From Streptomyces sp. ICC1 (GTDB taxonomy: Bacteria > Actinomycetota > Actinomycetes > Streptomycetales > Streptomycetaceae): 64,000 nt of DNA. Each line of letters opens with the position of its first letter. The first letter of the stretch is position 1. The notes beneath the pieces were generated by a model. That model saw only the letters and a program-made list of their open reading frames with translations, searched no databases and had not been told where the DNA came from. Shown here one piece after another: positions 47,875 through 56,568 of this stretch. Location: assembly GCF_003287935.1 (NCBI RefSeq), contig NZ_CP030287.1, forward strand, positions 8,620,058 to 8,684,057. The letters are read 5' to 3'. The position numbers and the translations under genes were made by a program.

Positions 47875-48591
47875 GGCGGGAAGCCCAAGGGCCTCCTCGG
47901 CAGCAACATGATGCCCGTGGTCTACGACCCGATCCTCACCCCGCTCTTCCTGAAGATCCAGCAGCAGGAGGCAGAGGCGGCGGCGGAGACGCATCGGCTC
48001 CACTCGCAGATGTGCCAGGCCGACCCGATCCTGCTGGCGTGCACGGAACCGGCGGCCAGCACGCTGGCGCCCGACGTGTCGGTCCAGGATGTCGCGGCCC
48101 TGTGGGTGTCGGGCCTCGGCCCCACCGACTTGACCTTCGGCGACGGCTCCACGCTGGCCATGCAACTGGCCGCGACGAAGCTGGCTGAGGACGCCCGCAC
48201 CAAGGCCATGGAGCTGTCCAAGTCGACCAACGAGGGCTACTTCGACAACCTCGCCAACTATTCGATTTCCGACCTCGAGGGGATGGAGTTCGCCGGCCAG
48301 CTGTACCAGGACCTGCGCAGCATGGGGAACGGCCTGGAGGACCCGAACTCCATGAAGGTCCTGCTCGGCTCGTTCAAGATCACGGGTCGCGTGGTGGCCA
48401 CCTCGGACGAAGGGGTCCAGGTGGAGTTCACCGTCAGGGAGGAGACGGACCTCTCGTCCTTCGCACACCTGGTGACCGGCTACGACGGCCTGGATACCCT
48501 GATCGTCTCCCAGTTCGACGAGGGAGGCATCGGTGGCTTCGCGCGGCGGAGGAACCTGACCGTGTCGTGGCGAGAGACCCTGAGGTACTGA
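47875..48591 (+). CDS. Hypothetical protein, N-terminus lost
   Basis: About 238 residues beginning in mid-protein at GKPKGLLGSNMMPVVYDPIL. It has Ala/Glu-rich helices, one odd ACTEPAASTLAPDVSVQDVA stretch and a beta-rich end VQVEFTVREETDLSSFAHLV. No signal or family recognised. The start is missing because the fold-back palindrome precedes it. Its TGA overlaps the ATG of the lipoprotein gene that follows, so the two are an operon. Confidence 0.6.
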   Translation, partial: GGKPKGLLGSNMMPVVYDPILTPLFLKIQQQEAEAAAETHRLHSQMCQADPILLACTEPAASTLAPDVSVQDVAALWVSGLGPTDLTFGDGSTLAMQLAATKLAEDARTKAMELSKSTNEGYFDNLANYSISDLEGMEFAGQLYQDLRSMGNGLEDPNSMKVLLGSFKITGRVVATSDEGVQVEFTVREETDLSSFAHLVTGYDGLDTLIVSQFDEGGIGGFARRRNLTVSWRETLRY

Positions 48592-49055
48592 TGAAGGACA
48601 CCGGAATGACCGGACGCCGGCGCATCGCGGTGCGCACGCTCCTGTGGACGCTGGCCCTGATCACGACCGTGTCGGGGTGCGGGTCCTCCGGCGGCGGGCC
48701 ATCGCTGAAGGACGCCGCCGGCGTCCAGCGTGCCGAGATGGTCGGCGGCTGGAAGGACGGGTCGATCGGCGGAGTGACGTTGAAGGAGGACGGCACCTTC
48801 GCGGCCGACAAGCTGCGCGCGGACGCCCTGCCGGGCGGGGGGGTCACCTCACCCGGCAAGGGACTCGTCGCGGGCAGCGGAGAGTGGGTGCTCACCAACA
48901 TCGGGGACGAGTCCCGGGTCGACCTGCGCTTCACCGGCGGCGGCACCGTCGGCATAGAGGTGAAGGACCAGGGCGGTCTGAAGGTCCTCGCCACCTGGAC
49001 CGGTGACGGACGGCACGCACTCCTCAAGAAGGAGGCCGCCACCCCCGCACCGTAA
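48591..49055 (+). CDS. Lipoprotein
   Basis: 154 residues. A lipoprotein signal peptide ends in the lipobox VSGCG (cysteine about 28). The mature part has WKDGSIGGVTLKEDGTFAAD, SGEWVLTN and VDLRFTGGG, a lipocalin-like beta-barrel pattern that could hold a small ligand. The ATG at 48591 overlaps the upstream stop and has GAGG eight bases before. Function unknown. Ends at a strong terminator. Confidence 0.8.
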   Translation: MKDTGMTGRRRIAVRTLLWTLALITTVSGCGSSGGGPSLKDAAGVQRAEMVGGWKDGSIGGVTLKEDGTFAADKLRADALPGGGVTSPGKGLVAGSGEWVLTNIGDESRVDLRFTGGGTVGIEVKDQGGLKVLATWTGDGRHALLKKEAATPAP

Positions 49056-49067
49056 GGCGACGGCACG

Positions 49068-49098
49068 AGGCCCCGGAGACTTCGGTCTCCGGGGCCTT
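49068..49098. terminator. Strong hairpin between convergent genes
   Basis: A 13-bp stem AGGCCCCGGAGAC with a TTCG tetraloop followed by TT, between the lipoprotein gene and the convergent oxidoreductase gene. Confidence 0.9.
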
Positions 49099-49127
49099 CC
49101 CGCGTTCACGTGCCCGTGGCCGGGCCC

Positions 49128-50183
49128 CTACAGGTCCAGGACCAGGCGGTCCGCGGCCGCGCGCGAGACGCACAGGAGCATCGAGTCCTCACGTTCGCCG
49201 TCCGTGAGCAGCGCGTCCCGGTGGTCGACCTCCCCCGACAGGACCCGGTGCAGGCAGGTGCCACAGAAGCCCTGTTCGCAGGAGTACGGGGTGTCCGGCA
49301 GCTCGCGGCGCACCGCGGCCAGGGTGGATTCCGTCGCCGCGACCTCGACGGTCCGGCCCGAGCGGTGGAGTTCCACCGTGAAGGGCTTCGCGTCGCCCGC
49401 CCCGGCCGCCGGGGAGAAGCGCTCCAGGTGGACCGGGACCCCCGCGGGGGCCGCCGCCCGGACCGCCTCCATCAGCGGCGCCGGGCCGCAGCAGTAGACC
49501 AGGGTGCCCTCGGGGCTCCCGGAGAGCGGGGCCAGGTCGGGGAGGCCCGCCTCGTCCTCCGGGAGGATCGTGACCCGGTCCCCGTACGCCTCGAGCTCCG
49601 CCAGGAACGGCATCGAGGTGCGCGAGCGGCCCCCGTACAGCAGGGTCCAGTCGGCGCCCGCCGCCGTGGCCGCCCGCAGCATCGGCAGGATCGGCGTGAT
49701 GCCGATGCCGCCCGCGACGAAGGCGTACGAGGGGGAGGGCTCCAGGGGGAACCGGTTGCGCGGCGGGCGGACGGACAGCTCCGCGCCCTCCACCAGCTGC
49801 GCGTGCGCCTCGCGCGAGCCCCCGCGGCCGTCCTCGACGAGCCGGACCGCGATCGTGTAGCGGCCCTGTGCGGCCGGGTCGCCGCACAGGGAGTACTGGC
49901 GGACCACGCCCGAGGGGAGCGCCACGTCCACGTGCGCGCCCGGGGCCCACGGGGGGAGCTCCGGGGACTCCAGCACCAGGGACAGCACGCCCTGCGCCGG
50001 CTCCGTACGGGAGACGATCAGCGTGGGGATCCAGCGGCGCGGCGAGTAGCCCGACACCGGGTTCTCCAGCGCCGGCAGCGGCCAGAGCGGCGAGCCGCCG
50101 TTGATGCGCCGGCCGATCGCCCGTTTCGCCAGCCACGCCGTGCCCGCCAGCGCCACCACGGTCGCCGCCGTGCCCCGCCTCAT
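49128..50183 (-). CDS. PDR/VanB-type ferredoxin reductase (FNR plus 2Fe-2S)
   Basis: 351 residues. After a short hydrophobic start, an FAD/FMN domain has RQYSLCGDP (about 113-121). The NAD lobe has FVAGGIGITPILPML (about 167) and YCCGPAPLM. The C-terminal plant-type ferredoxin domain has the cluster motif CEQGFCGTC and a fourth cysteine in LLCVSRA. It passes electrons from NAD(P)H to an oxygenase partner. The ATG overlaps the stop of the upstream di-iron-type hydrolase gene, its probable redox partner. Confidence 0.93.
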   Translation of the reverse strand: MRRGTAATVVALAGTAWLAKRAIGRRINGGSPLWPLPALENPVSGYSPRRWIPTLIVSRTEPAQGVLSLVLESPELPPWAPGAHVDVALPSGVVRQYSLCGDPAAQGRYTIAVRLVEDGRGGSREAHAQLVEGAELSVRPPRNRFPLEPSPSYAFVAGGIGITPILPMLRAATAAGADWTLLYGGRSRTSMPFLAELEAYGDRVTILPEDEAGLPDLAPLSGSPEGTLVYCCGPAPLMEAVRAAAPAGVPVHLERFSPAAGAGDAKPFTVELHRSGRTVEVAATESTLAAVRRELPDTPYSCEQGFCGTCLHRVLSGEVDHRDALLTDGEREDSMLLCVSRAAADRLVLDL

Positions 50184-51097
50184 GCCGTGAAACCGCCGTT
50201 CGCGCCGGGGGAGGAGGCCAGGTAGGCGACGGCCTGGGCCGTCGAGCCCTCCTGCGAGGGGTGGTACGTACGCGAGAGGTACGTCGGGATCGACTTCAGC
50301 ATGGCGCCCGTGGAGGGCAGGGTGCCCTTGCGGCCGGCGCGGTGGAACTGGCCGAACGAGGCCTTGGAGCCGGGCCGTTCGGGGTCGTGCTCCATGAAGT
50401 AGCGCGACCCGCGCTGCCACAGGAAGACCAGCGCGGTGAAGGCGGTGGCCCAGGTCCTGGCGCGGCGGCGGTAGTTGCCGTCCACGTGCATGAAGAGGTC
50501 GAAGGCCACCGAGCGGTGCTCGACCTCCTCCGCGCCGTGCCAGCGCAGCAGGTCCAGCATCATCGGATCGGCGCCCCGGCGATCCAACTCCTCGGCGTTC
50601 AGCACCCAGTTGCCGAGGAACGCCGTGTAGTGCTCGATCGCCGCGATCATCGCCACGCGCTCCATCAGCCACCACTTGCGCGCCTTGCCCGGCGGCAGCG
50701 TCCGGTCACCGAGCAGCTTCTCGAAGAGCCAGTCGACCTGGGCGGTGTAGGGGGTCGGGTCCAGGCCCAGCCGCTTGAGGTGGGGCAGTACGTCGTCGTG
50801 CGCCGTGGCGTGCATGGCCTCCTGGCCGATGAAGCCGACGACGTCCGCCCGCAGTGCCTCGTCCGTGATGTACGGGAGCACCTGCTTGTAGACGTGCACG
50901 AACCAGCGCTCGCCCGCCGGGAGCAGGAGGTGCAGCACGTTGATGGTGTGGTTGGCGAAGGGGTCGCCGGGCAGCCAGTGGAGCGGGGTGTCCTCCCAGG
51001 AGAAGGACACGTTCCGGGCCTTGAGGCCTCCCGTGAGGTCTATGTGTTCCGTGTGTTCCGACGCCACGAAGGCGGGCGCGGGCGGCGTATTAGACAT
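50180..51097 (-). CDS. Metal-dependent hydrolase family protein (PF10118 type)
   Basis: 305 residues. The family (Metal_hydrol, COG3687) is helical and likely di-metal: candidate ligands are in FIGQEAMHATAHD (about 90-102), AIEHYTAFLG (about 170) and HGAEEVEHRSVAFD (about 207-220), an ExxH pattern as in di-iron proteins. Start at 51097 (MSNTPPAPAF). It is followed by and overlaps a ferredoxin reductase gene, which suggests an oxygenase-type activity driven by that reductase (inference). A 16-bp palindrome sits 9 bases upstream of its start. Confidence 0.82.
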   Translation of the reverse strand: MSNTPPAPAFVASEHTEHIDLTGGLKARNVSFSWEDTPLHWLPGDPFANHTINVLHLLLPAGERWFVHVYKQVLPYITDEALRADVVGFIGQEAMHATAHDDVLPHLKRLGLDPTPYTAQVDWLFEKLLGDRTLPPGKARKWWLMERVAMIAAIEHYTAFLGNWVLNAEELDRRGADPMMLDLLRWHGAEEVEHRSVAFDLFMHVDGNYRRRARTWATAFTALVFLWQRGSRYFMEHDPERPGSKASFGQFHRAGRKGTLPSTGAMLKSIPTYLSRTYHPSQEGSTAQAVAYLASSPGANGGFTA

Positions 51098-51105
51098 GGC
51101 GTCAA

Positions 51106-51121
51106 TGTACTGATGGGTACA
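51106..51121 (-). promoter_or_regulatory. Palindromic operator candidate
   Basis: TGTAC-6-GTACA is a perfect inverted repeat immediately upstream of the metal-dependent hydrolase gene, positioned over its likely promoter or leader. TetR-type repressors often use such sites; the regulator is not in the window. Confidence 0.5.
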
Positions 51122-51177
51122 GGGGAGGGAAACCCCTCTGCGGCCACTTCCTGCCGCCGCCCGCGCCCGCGCCCCCG

Positions 51178-51467
51178 GCCGAGATCCCCGGCGCCCCCGC
51201 CGCCAAGTACACCGACTCGGCCGCCGCCACCAATGCTGCCGCGGCGCGCATGGCCGCCGCGGCGCCGAAGCCCGCCCCCGCACCCCCCCCCCCCCCCCCC
51301 GCCGCCCCGCGCCCGACGCCCACCCCCACCCCCGCCCCGGCCGCCCACCACGCCGTGCCCGCGCCGCCGAACCCCGCGCCCCAGGCGCGCCGCACGGGCA
51401 TCGTCCGCCCGCGCGCCCCGCCCTCCGCGCTCCCCCGCCCCCAGCCCCGTTATTCGTTTTTTTTTTT
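51178..51467. other. Low-complexity Pro/Ala-coding scrap with homopolymers
   Basis: One frame reads PAEIPGAPAAKYTDSAAATN then dissolves into Pro/Ala. It contains an 18-C run (51283-51300) and, near 51457, an 11-T run leading directly into adapter sequence. These runs are far outside the local composition and look like read-end errors. It may start as the end of a real Ala/Pro-rich protein gene, but nothing can be identified. Confidence 0.6.
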
Positions 51468-51533
51468 CAGACAGAAGACGGCATACGGGATCAGGCCTAG
51501 TCTCGGGGCATCGGAGGGTTGTATAAGAGACAG
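51468..51533. other. Complete Nextera P7 index adapter (non-biological)
   Basis: 66 bases with the exact layout of the P7 oligo: a CAGAAGACGGCATACG-type P7 end, an 8-base index CAGGCCTA (one base from the index 706 complement), a GTCTCG-type bridge and the mosaic end TGTATAAGAGACAG. All segment lengths are right. Confidence 0.97.
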
Positions 51534-51534
51534 G

Positions 51535-53337
51535 GCCGGAGCGGACGGTGACCAGGGGCGGGGCGGGGAACTTCGAGCCGGTCCAGGTGTCCGGGGCGGA
51601 CCCGGGGCGGACCCGCGCGCCGATCGAGAAGATCGCGTCCAGGACGGGGTTGTCGGCGCCGAAGAAGGTCCGGCCGTCGTTCTTGTAGCCGTAGCCGAGG
51701 GGTTCGAGGGCCCGGAACGTGGCCTCGGGCAGGTAGCTGCTGTAGTACTGCGGCCCCTCCGCCCGCAGGGCGAGGGCGTCGTTGTACGAGGTCTGCGGGG
51801 AGCCCGAGTCGGTCCGGTGGGCGGGCCAGCCGTCCACGGAGCGGACCGCTTCGAAGTGGCGGGTGATCGACTGGCTCGAAGTGGCGATCGGCTTCGCCCA
51901 GCGTTCGCGCGAGCGGCGGGCGTCGGCGTTGGCCGCGGCCGCCGTCGACTCGGCGAAGACGACGCAGACCATCAGCACCGCGGCCGCGGGGACCAGTGCG
52001 CGGCGCTTCTCGCCCAGCGCCAGCAGGACCAGGGCCAGCAGGGAGGCCGCGCCGCCGCCGAGGACCGCCGGCCAGGTCGCGCCGCCGAAGTCGTTGGTGT
52101 GCCGGAGCACGAAGGTGGCGGCGACCAGCAGGGCGGCGGTCAGCGCCAGGTGGAGCGGGCGCGGCCGGTTGGCCAGGGACAGCCAGGCGATGACCACCAG
52201 CATGCCGCTGAAGACGAAGGCCTCGCGGTAGGGGTTGCCGTTCGGCACCGCCAGCCCGTGCCACGCGTACTGGGTGGGCGGGAACTGGAAGGAGAGCAGG
52301 ACGAGCAGGGTCGCCGCCGCCCACACCAGCCGGGTCTTGCGCGCCACGGCCGCGTTGAAGAGGAAGGACCCGGCCAGGATCAGGCCCAGGGAGGCCACGT
52401 ACAGCCGGGGCCGGCCGCCCCACAGGTAGGTGCCGGGGAGCATGCCCGTCAGGAAGACCTCGATCCGCACGGGATCGAAGGAGGCCGCCTTGGTGGGCTG
52501 CGCGGCCCCGCTGGAGAGGAACGAGGGCAGGAGGAGCGGGAGCGTGAGCAGGATGCCCGTCGCGGCGGCCGTCCCGGCCCGCCACGCGGCGCGCAGCCGC
52601 TGCGGGCCCGTCATGTCGAGGAGGATCAGGCGGACGGCGAGCAGGACGCAGGCCGCCATCGTCGCCATCATCGCCGTGTAGAAGTTTCCGGCCCAGGCGA
52701 GCGCGACCAGCAGGGCGACCCCGGGCCAGCGGCGCTGCTCCAGGCACCACTCGACGCCGATGCCGAGGAGCGGGAGCGCGACCAGGCCCCACATCCACAT
52801 GGGGATGTACGAGGCGTCGCTGAGCGCCCAGCCGCACAGCCCGTACACGGCTCCGAGGACGCCCCGCTGCCACCACGGGCCGGGGTGCAGCTTGCCGAGG
52901 TAGACGCACATGACGGCGGCCGCGGCGCCCATCGTCACCGGGGTGATCGCGAAGACGGCGAGGTCGACGTGGGCGCGGGGGACGAGGACGGCCAGCCAGG
53001 AGAAGGGGTTGCCGAGGTACGTGTGGTAGTCGGACAGGAACTGCTGACCGAAGCCGCCGCGCCAGGTGAACAGGACGTCTCCGGCGGCCTGTCCGTGCAC
53101 CAGGTCCCACAACGCCCGGTGGAAGGGCACGTACTGGTTGGCCTGGTCGTTGACGGCGCGGCCGGTGTCGCCGAAGGGGAAGGTGCCGCGGGCGATCCAG
53201 GACGCGCAGAAGGCGCCCGAGGCGAGGAGGAACGCGAGGAGCGGACCGTACAGGCGCGCGGCACGGCGCGGCGCGGGCCGGTCCTGATCGGGGGGTGGAC
53301 TGCTTCGCTTCGCGGGCTCGACGGCCACGGTCCCCAA
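51535..53337 (-). CDS. YfhO-family membrane protein, C-terminus lost
   Basis: About 601 residues. Multiple transmembrane helices from residue 30 on; the first extracellular loop has GDTGRAVNDQANQYVPFHRA and later WRGGFGQQFLSDYHTYLGNP, typical of YfhO proteins thought to glycosylate wall or lipoteichoic polymers using polyprenyl-linked sugars. The start is uncertain: TTG at 53337 or GTG at 53328. The gene is cut at 51534 by the P7 adapter, within the C-terminal ectodomain. Confidence 0.82.
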
Positions 53338-53443
53338 TGCTCTGCTCCCTGCTGATCGACCGCCACGGGCGGTGGTTCGTCCTGATCGTCAGTCTAGGTC
53401 GGCGGCACGGGCCCCCGTTCGGCCCCCGATCGAGGGCGGGCGC

Positions 53444-53477
53444 GGCCGGGACGGTCCGCTGACGGACCGTCCCGGCC
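53444..53477 (-). terminator. Strong hairpin terminator of the lysis cassette
   Basis: A 15-bp perfect stem GGCCGGGACGGTCCG with CTGA loop, 13 bases after the last gene of the minus-strand phage-type cassette. Confidence 0.88.
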
Positions 53478-53489
53478 GGCCATCACCCG

Positions 53490-53753
53490 CTAGCGGCCGG
53501 TGATCTGCCAGGCCGTCATGGCGATCGCCGAGACCGCCGCGAGCGCGGTGACGCTGGCCAGCGGCCAGCGCGCCCGCTCCAGGGTGTCCAGCCGGGACTC
53601 GTGGTCGGCGAGTTGACGGTCGGTCTGGTCGCTGCGCTGGACCAGGAGGGCCAGTGACCCGTCGACACGGGCGAAGCCGGCCTCCATGGTGCCGCGCAGC
53701 CTTTCCAGTTCGACGGCCACGGACAGCGCGTCCGACATGTGGGGTTCCGTCAT
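53490..53753 (-). CDS. Small coiled-coil protein with C-terminal membrane helix (phage lysis type)
   Basis: 87 residues. A heptad-type helix (AVELERLRGTMEAGFARVDG and RQLADHESRLDTLERA) is followed by one transmembrane helix (SVTALAAVSAIAMTAW). This is the layout of DUF2746-type proteins found next to holins in actinophages. The ATG overlaps the stop of the holin-like gene (ATGA). Role in lysis inferred from position. Confidence 0.7.
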   Translation of the reverse strand: MTEPHMSDALSVAVELERLRGTMEAGFARVDGSLALLVQRSDQTDRQLADHESRLDTLERARWPLASVTALAAVSAIAMTAWQITGR

Positions 53754-54031
53754 GCGCGCTCGTCCTCCGCCCGTTCGTCGCGGTCGATCAGGGCGAGCAG
53801 CGCCCGGTCGGCGTCGTACGGCCACTCCGTGCGCAGCCAGCCGGGAAGTACGGCCTGTACGCCGGGCAGGGCCATCACGCGGGCGAGGGCCCCGGCGGCG
53901 GCGAGGGCGCCGGCGACCCAGGGCAGTGCGGCGGGGATGCCGGAGGCGTCCACGACGGCGGGGAGCAGGACGGCCATCGCCAGGGCGGTCTGGACGAGTG
54001 TGCGCAGGGTGCGCTTTCCGGCTTCGGACAT
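53750..54031 (-). CDS. Holin-like small membrane protein
   Basis: 93 residues with two hydrophobic segments (LVQTALAMAVLLPAVVDA and LPWVAGALAAAGALARVMAL) and a charged C-terminal tail ending DRDERAEDERA, the common holin layout. It lies directly after the amidase (endolysin) gene and overlaps the coiled-coil gene. A holin would open the membrane to release the endolysin. Assigned from topology and neighbours only. Confidence 0.68.
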   Translation of the reverse strand: MSEAGKRTLRTLVQTALAMAVLLPAVVDASGIPAALPWVAGALAAAGALARVMALPGVQAVLPGWLRTEWPYDADRALLALIDRDERAEDERA

Positions 54032-54091
54032 GGTGGTGCCTTCTTTCGGTGGAGCGGCGAGGGGCGGCGGGGCTGCGGGGCGGCGGCCGGG

Positions 54092-54982
54092 TCAGCCGCG
54101 GTACGGGACCTTCAGGGCGTCCCAGGAGGTGCGGCCCGGCCAGCCGTCGGCGTCGGCCCCGGTGAAGCCGAGCGCGCGCTGCCACTTCGCGTACGAACGG
54201 CGGTCGGCGTCGGTCCACTGCGGGCCGGGGCCCTCGACGTAGTCGGAGCAGCCCTCGGCGACCAGGCGCTCGCCCATGGCGGTGACGACCGGGGAGTGGG
54301 GGAGGGCGGTGAAGAAGCCGGCGCCGGGGAACGGCTGGTGGCGCTCGCCGCCGGCCGGCGGGGTGGTCCCGGTGCCCTGGCCGCCGGGGGCGGCCGCGAG
54401 GCGGGCGGCGATCCGGGCGCGCATGTCCTCCATGGTGAAACCGCGCGGGTCGACCTTGGTGTTGGTCCACTCCTTGTGGCCGATGACGGAGGGGGCCTGC
54501 CAGCCGTGGGCCCGGCACAGGGCGGCCGAGGCGCGCTCGATGGCGTCGAGCTGGGCGGCGGGCCACGGGTCGCGGCCGTCGCCGAGGTTGACGCACTCGA
54601 AGCCGTAGAGGTGGGCGTTGCCGTCGGTGTCGTTGCGGCGCGGCTCCGGCAGCGAGGTCTCGGCGGCGACGGCGTCCAGGACGTCGCCGTCGCCGAGGCC
54701 GGCGTGGTTGGTGCGGCCGTGGCCGATCAGGTGCACGGTGCCGGCCTTGTCGATGACCGCGTGGCAGAGGGGGCCGGGCAGCTGGGCGTAGCCGTCGCGG
54801 CAGAGGGCGACGCTGCTGTCCGTACCGCTGGTGACGGTGTGGTGGATCACGACGCCGTTCACCGGGCCCCAGGCGCCCTTGTGGTTGCGGTTGTGGGTGC
54901 GCCAGCCGGTGTGCTCGACGACGTCGACGCCCTCGGCGCGGAGCGCTGCCAGGAGGGTGTCGGCGGTGAGGGGGGTGGCCAT
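54092..54982 (-). CDS. N-acetylmuramoyl-L-alanine amidase (endolysin)
   Basis: 296 residues. An amidase_2/PGRP domain covers about 15-185: zinc ligands in VVIHHTVT (about 46-47) and VIGHKEWTNTKVDP (about 167-177), with GHGRTNHAGLG between. A C-terminal peptidoglycan-binding-like domain (about 230-296) has YVEGPGPQWTDADRRSYAKW and GWPGRTSWDAL. It has no signal peptide, fitting a phage endolysin that relies on a holin. First gene of a three-gene minus-strand cassette, probably a prophage or a domesticated phage-like remnant. Confidence 0.88.
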   Translation of the reverse strand: MATPLTADTLLAALRAEGVDVVEHTGWRTHNRNHKGAWGPVNGVVIHHTVTSGTDSSVALCRDGYAQLPGPLCHAVIDKAGTVHLIGHGRTNHAGLGDGDVLDAVAAETSLPEPRRNDTDGNAHLYGFECVNLGDGRDPWPAAQLDAIERASAALCRAHGWQAPSVIGHKEWTNTKVDPRGFTMEDMRARIAARLAAAPGGQGTGTTPPAGGERHQPFPGAGFFTALPHSPVVTAMGERLVAEGCSDYVEGPGPQWTDADRRSYAKWQRALGFTGADADGWPGRTSWDALKVPYRG

Positions 54983-55151
54983 GGTGGTCTCCTTCGGACA
55001 TGCGAAAGCCCCGGGCCGGGGGTCGTCGGCAGGGTCAGCGGTGTAAAAGGGCCAGGACCAACGGGGTACGGGGGAACGGCGGCCGCGGTGGCCAGGAGGG
55101 GGACCACCGCGGCCGCCGCATGCGCGCGTCCGCGTGGAGGTCCGGGCGCCG

Positions 55152-55790
55152 TCAGCCGCCGAGCCGGAGCAGCCGCTCCACGCCCCGCGCGGCCTGCAGC
55201 AGCGCCGGCGAGAACCGCTCCAGCTCCTCCCGCGTGGTCAGGAAGGTGACCCCGGTCAGGCTCAGCGCGCCCACCGGCACGCCGTCGCGGTCGAAGAGGG
55301 GCGCGCCCACGCAGCGTACGGAGGCCTGGTTCTCCTCGTCGTCGACGGCGTAGCCGCGCGTACGGACCCGTTCCAGCTCCGCCGTGAGCGCGTCCGGTTC
55401 GGTGAGGGTCCGCGGGGTCAGGGCGGGCAGGCCGGCGGCGCGGACGATCTCCTCGGCCTCCGCCGGCGGCAGGTGCGCGAGGACGGCCTTGCCGGTGGCG
55501 GTGGCGTGCGCGGGGATCCGCGCCCCGACGCGCGAGGCGGTCCGGAAGGGCTGGTCGCTCTCGATCTTGCGGATGCACGTGAGCGCGTCGCCGCTGCGCA
55601 GCGCCAGGTGGACGGCCTGGCCGGTGCACTTCTGCAGGAACTCCAGCAGTTCGACGATGCCTTCGGGCCGGTCGGTGGAGACCCGGGCGGCGAGGGTGCG
55701 CAGCCGCAGGCCGACGCCGTAGCTGCCGCGGCCGTCGGTGACGGCGTAGCCCTGTTCGACGAGGGAGGCCAGGATCCGGCCCTGCCCGAC
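55152..55790 (-). CDS. IclR-family regulator, N-terminus lost
   Basis: About 212 residues. The effector-binding domain is complete (HATATGKAVLAHLPPAEAEE, RTRGYAVDDEENQASVRCVG, TREELERFSPALLQAA) and the end of the winged helix is present (LASLVEQGYAVTDGRGSYGV). The recognition helix and start codon are missing: the sequence changes near 55790, just before a methyltransferase on the other strand. No ordinary ORF caller would list it because it has no start. Confidence 0.85.
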   Translation of the reverse strand, partial: VGQGRILASLVEQGYAVTDGRGSYGVGLRLRTLAARVSTDRPEGIVELLEFLQKCTGQAVHLALRSGDALTCIRKIESDQPFRTASRVGARIPAHATATGKAVLAHLPPAEAEEIVRAAGLPALTPRTLTEPDALTAELERVRTRGYAVDDEENQASVRCVGAPLFDRDGVPVGALSLTGVTFLTTREELERFSPALLQAARGVERLLRLGG

Positions 55791-55839
55791 ACTCCCGAAG
55801 ACGCGCCGCCGGCGGGCACGAGGTCATTAGGCTGACCGT

Positions 55840-56568
55840 GTGTTCACCTCAGAGGGCCCGACCCTGCGCGAACTGGCCGTACAGGCCCTGTCCTCCGTCG
55901 AGCGGGGCTACGACCTGCTGGCGCCCAAGTTCGACCGGACCCCCTTCCGCACCCCCGACCGGATGCTCGACGCCGTCGAGGAGACCCTCGCGCAGCGGGA
56001 GGGCTCCTTCGCCACCGGGCTCGACGTGTGCTGCGGTACGGGCGCCGGCCTCGGGATGCTGCGCCGGCTGTGCCGGGGCCGGGTGACGGGCGTGGACCTG
56101 AGCGCGGGGATGCTGGCCGAGGCCGGGCTCGCCCACCCCGAGGAGCGCGTGGACCTGCTGCGGGCCGACGCGCGGGCCCTGCCGGCCGGGCTCCGGGACT
56201 CGTACGACCTGGCGGTCAGCTTCGGCGCCTTCGGGCACTTCCTGCCGGCCGAGCGGCCCGCGGTCTTCGCCGGGGTCCACGCGGCCCTGCGCCCCGGCGG
56301 CGTCTTCGCCTTCCCGATCGGCGCCCCGATCCCGCCGAGCCGCCCGGCCTGGTGGGCGCTGACCGGCTTCGACGCGGCGATGCGCGTGCGCAATGCCGTC
56401 CGGCGGCCGCCGTTCGTCATGTACTACCGGACCTTCCCCTTCGGGCCCGTACGCGCTGACCTGCGCGCGGCGGGCTTCACCGTGGAGACCGTCCCCCTGA
56501 CCCCCTTCGGCCGGCGCGCGGACGGCACCCCCCACTGGCGGCTGGTCCTGGCCCGGAAGGCGGCGTAG
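55840..56568 (+). CDS. Class I SAM-dependent methyltransferase
   Basis: 242 residues from a GTG start. Motif I is LDVCCGTGAGLGML (about 62-75), followed by GVDLSAGMLAEA and SYDLAVSFGAFGHF. The C-terminal part (PFVMYYRTFPFGPVRADLRA) is typical of small-molecule methyltransferases. Substrate unknown. It ends directly at the start of the next gene (TAG-ATG), so the two are co-transcribed. Confidence 0.85.
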   Translation: MFTSEGPTLRELAVQALSSVERGYDLLAPKFDRTPFRTPDRMLDAVEETLAQREGSFATGLDVCCGTGAGLGMLRRLCRGRVTGVDLSAGMLAEAGLAHPEERVDLLRADARALPAGLRDSYDLAVSFGAFGHFLPAERPAVFAGVHAALRPGGVFAFPIGAPIPPSRPAWWALTGFDAAMRVRNAVRRPPFVMYYRTFPFGPVRADLRAAGFTVETVPLTPFGRRADGTPHWRLVLARKAA

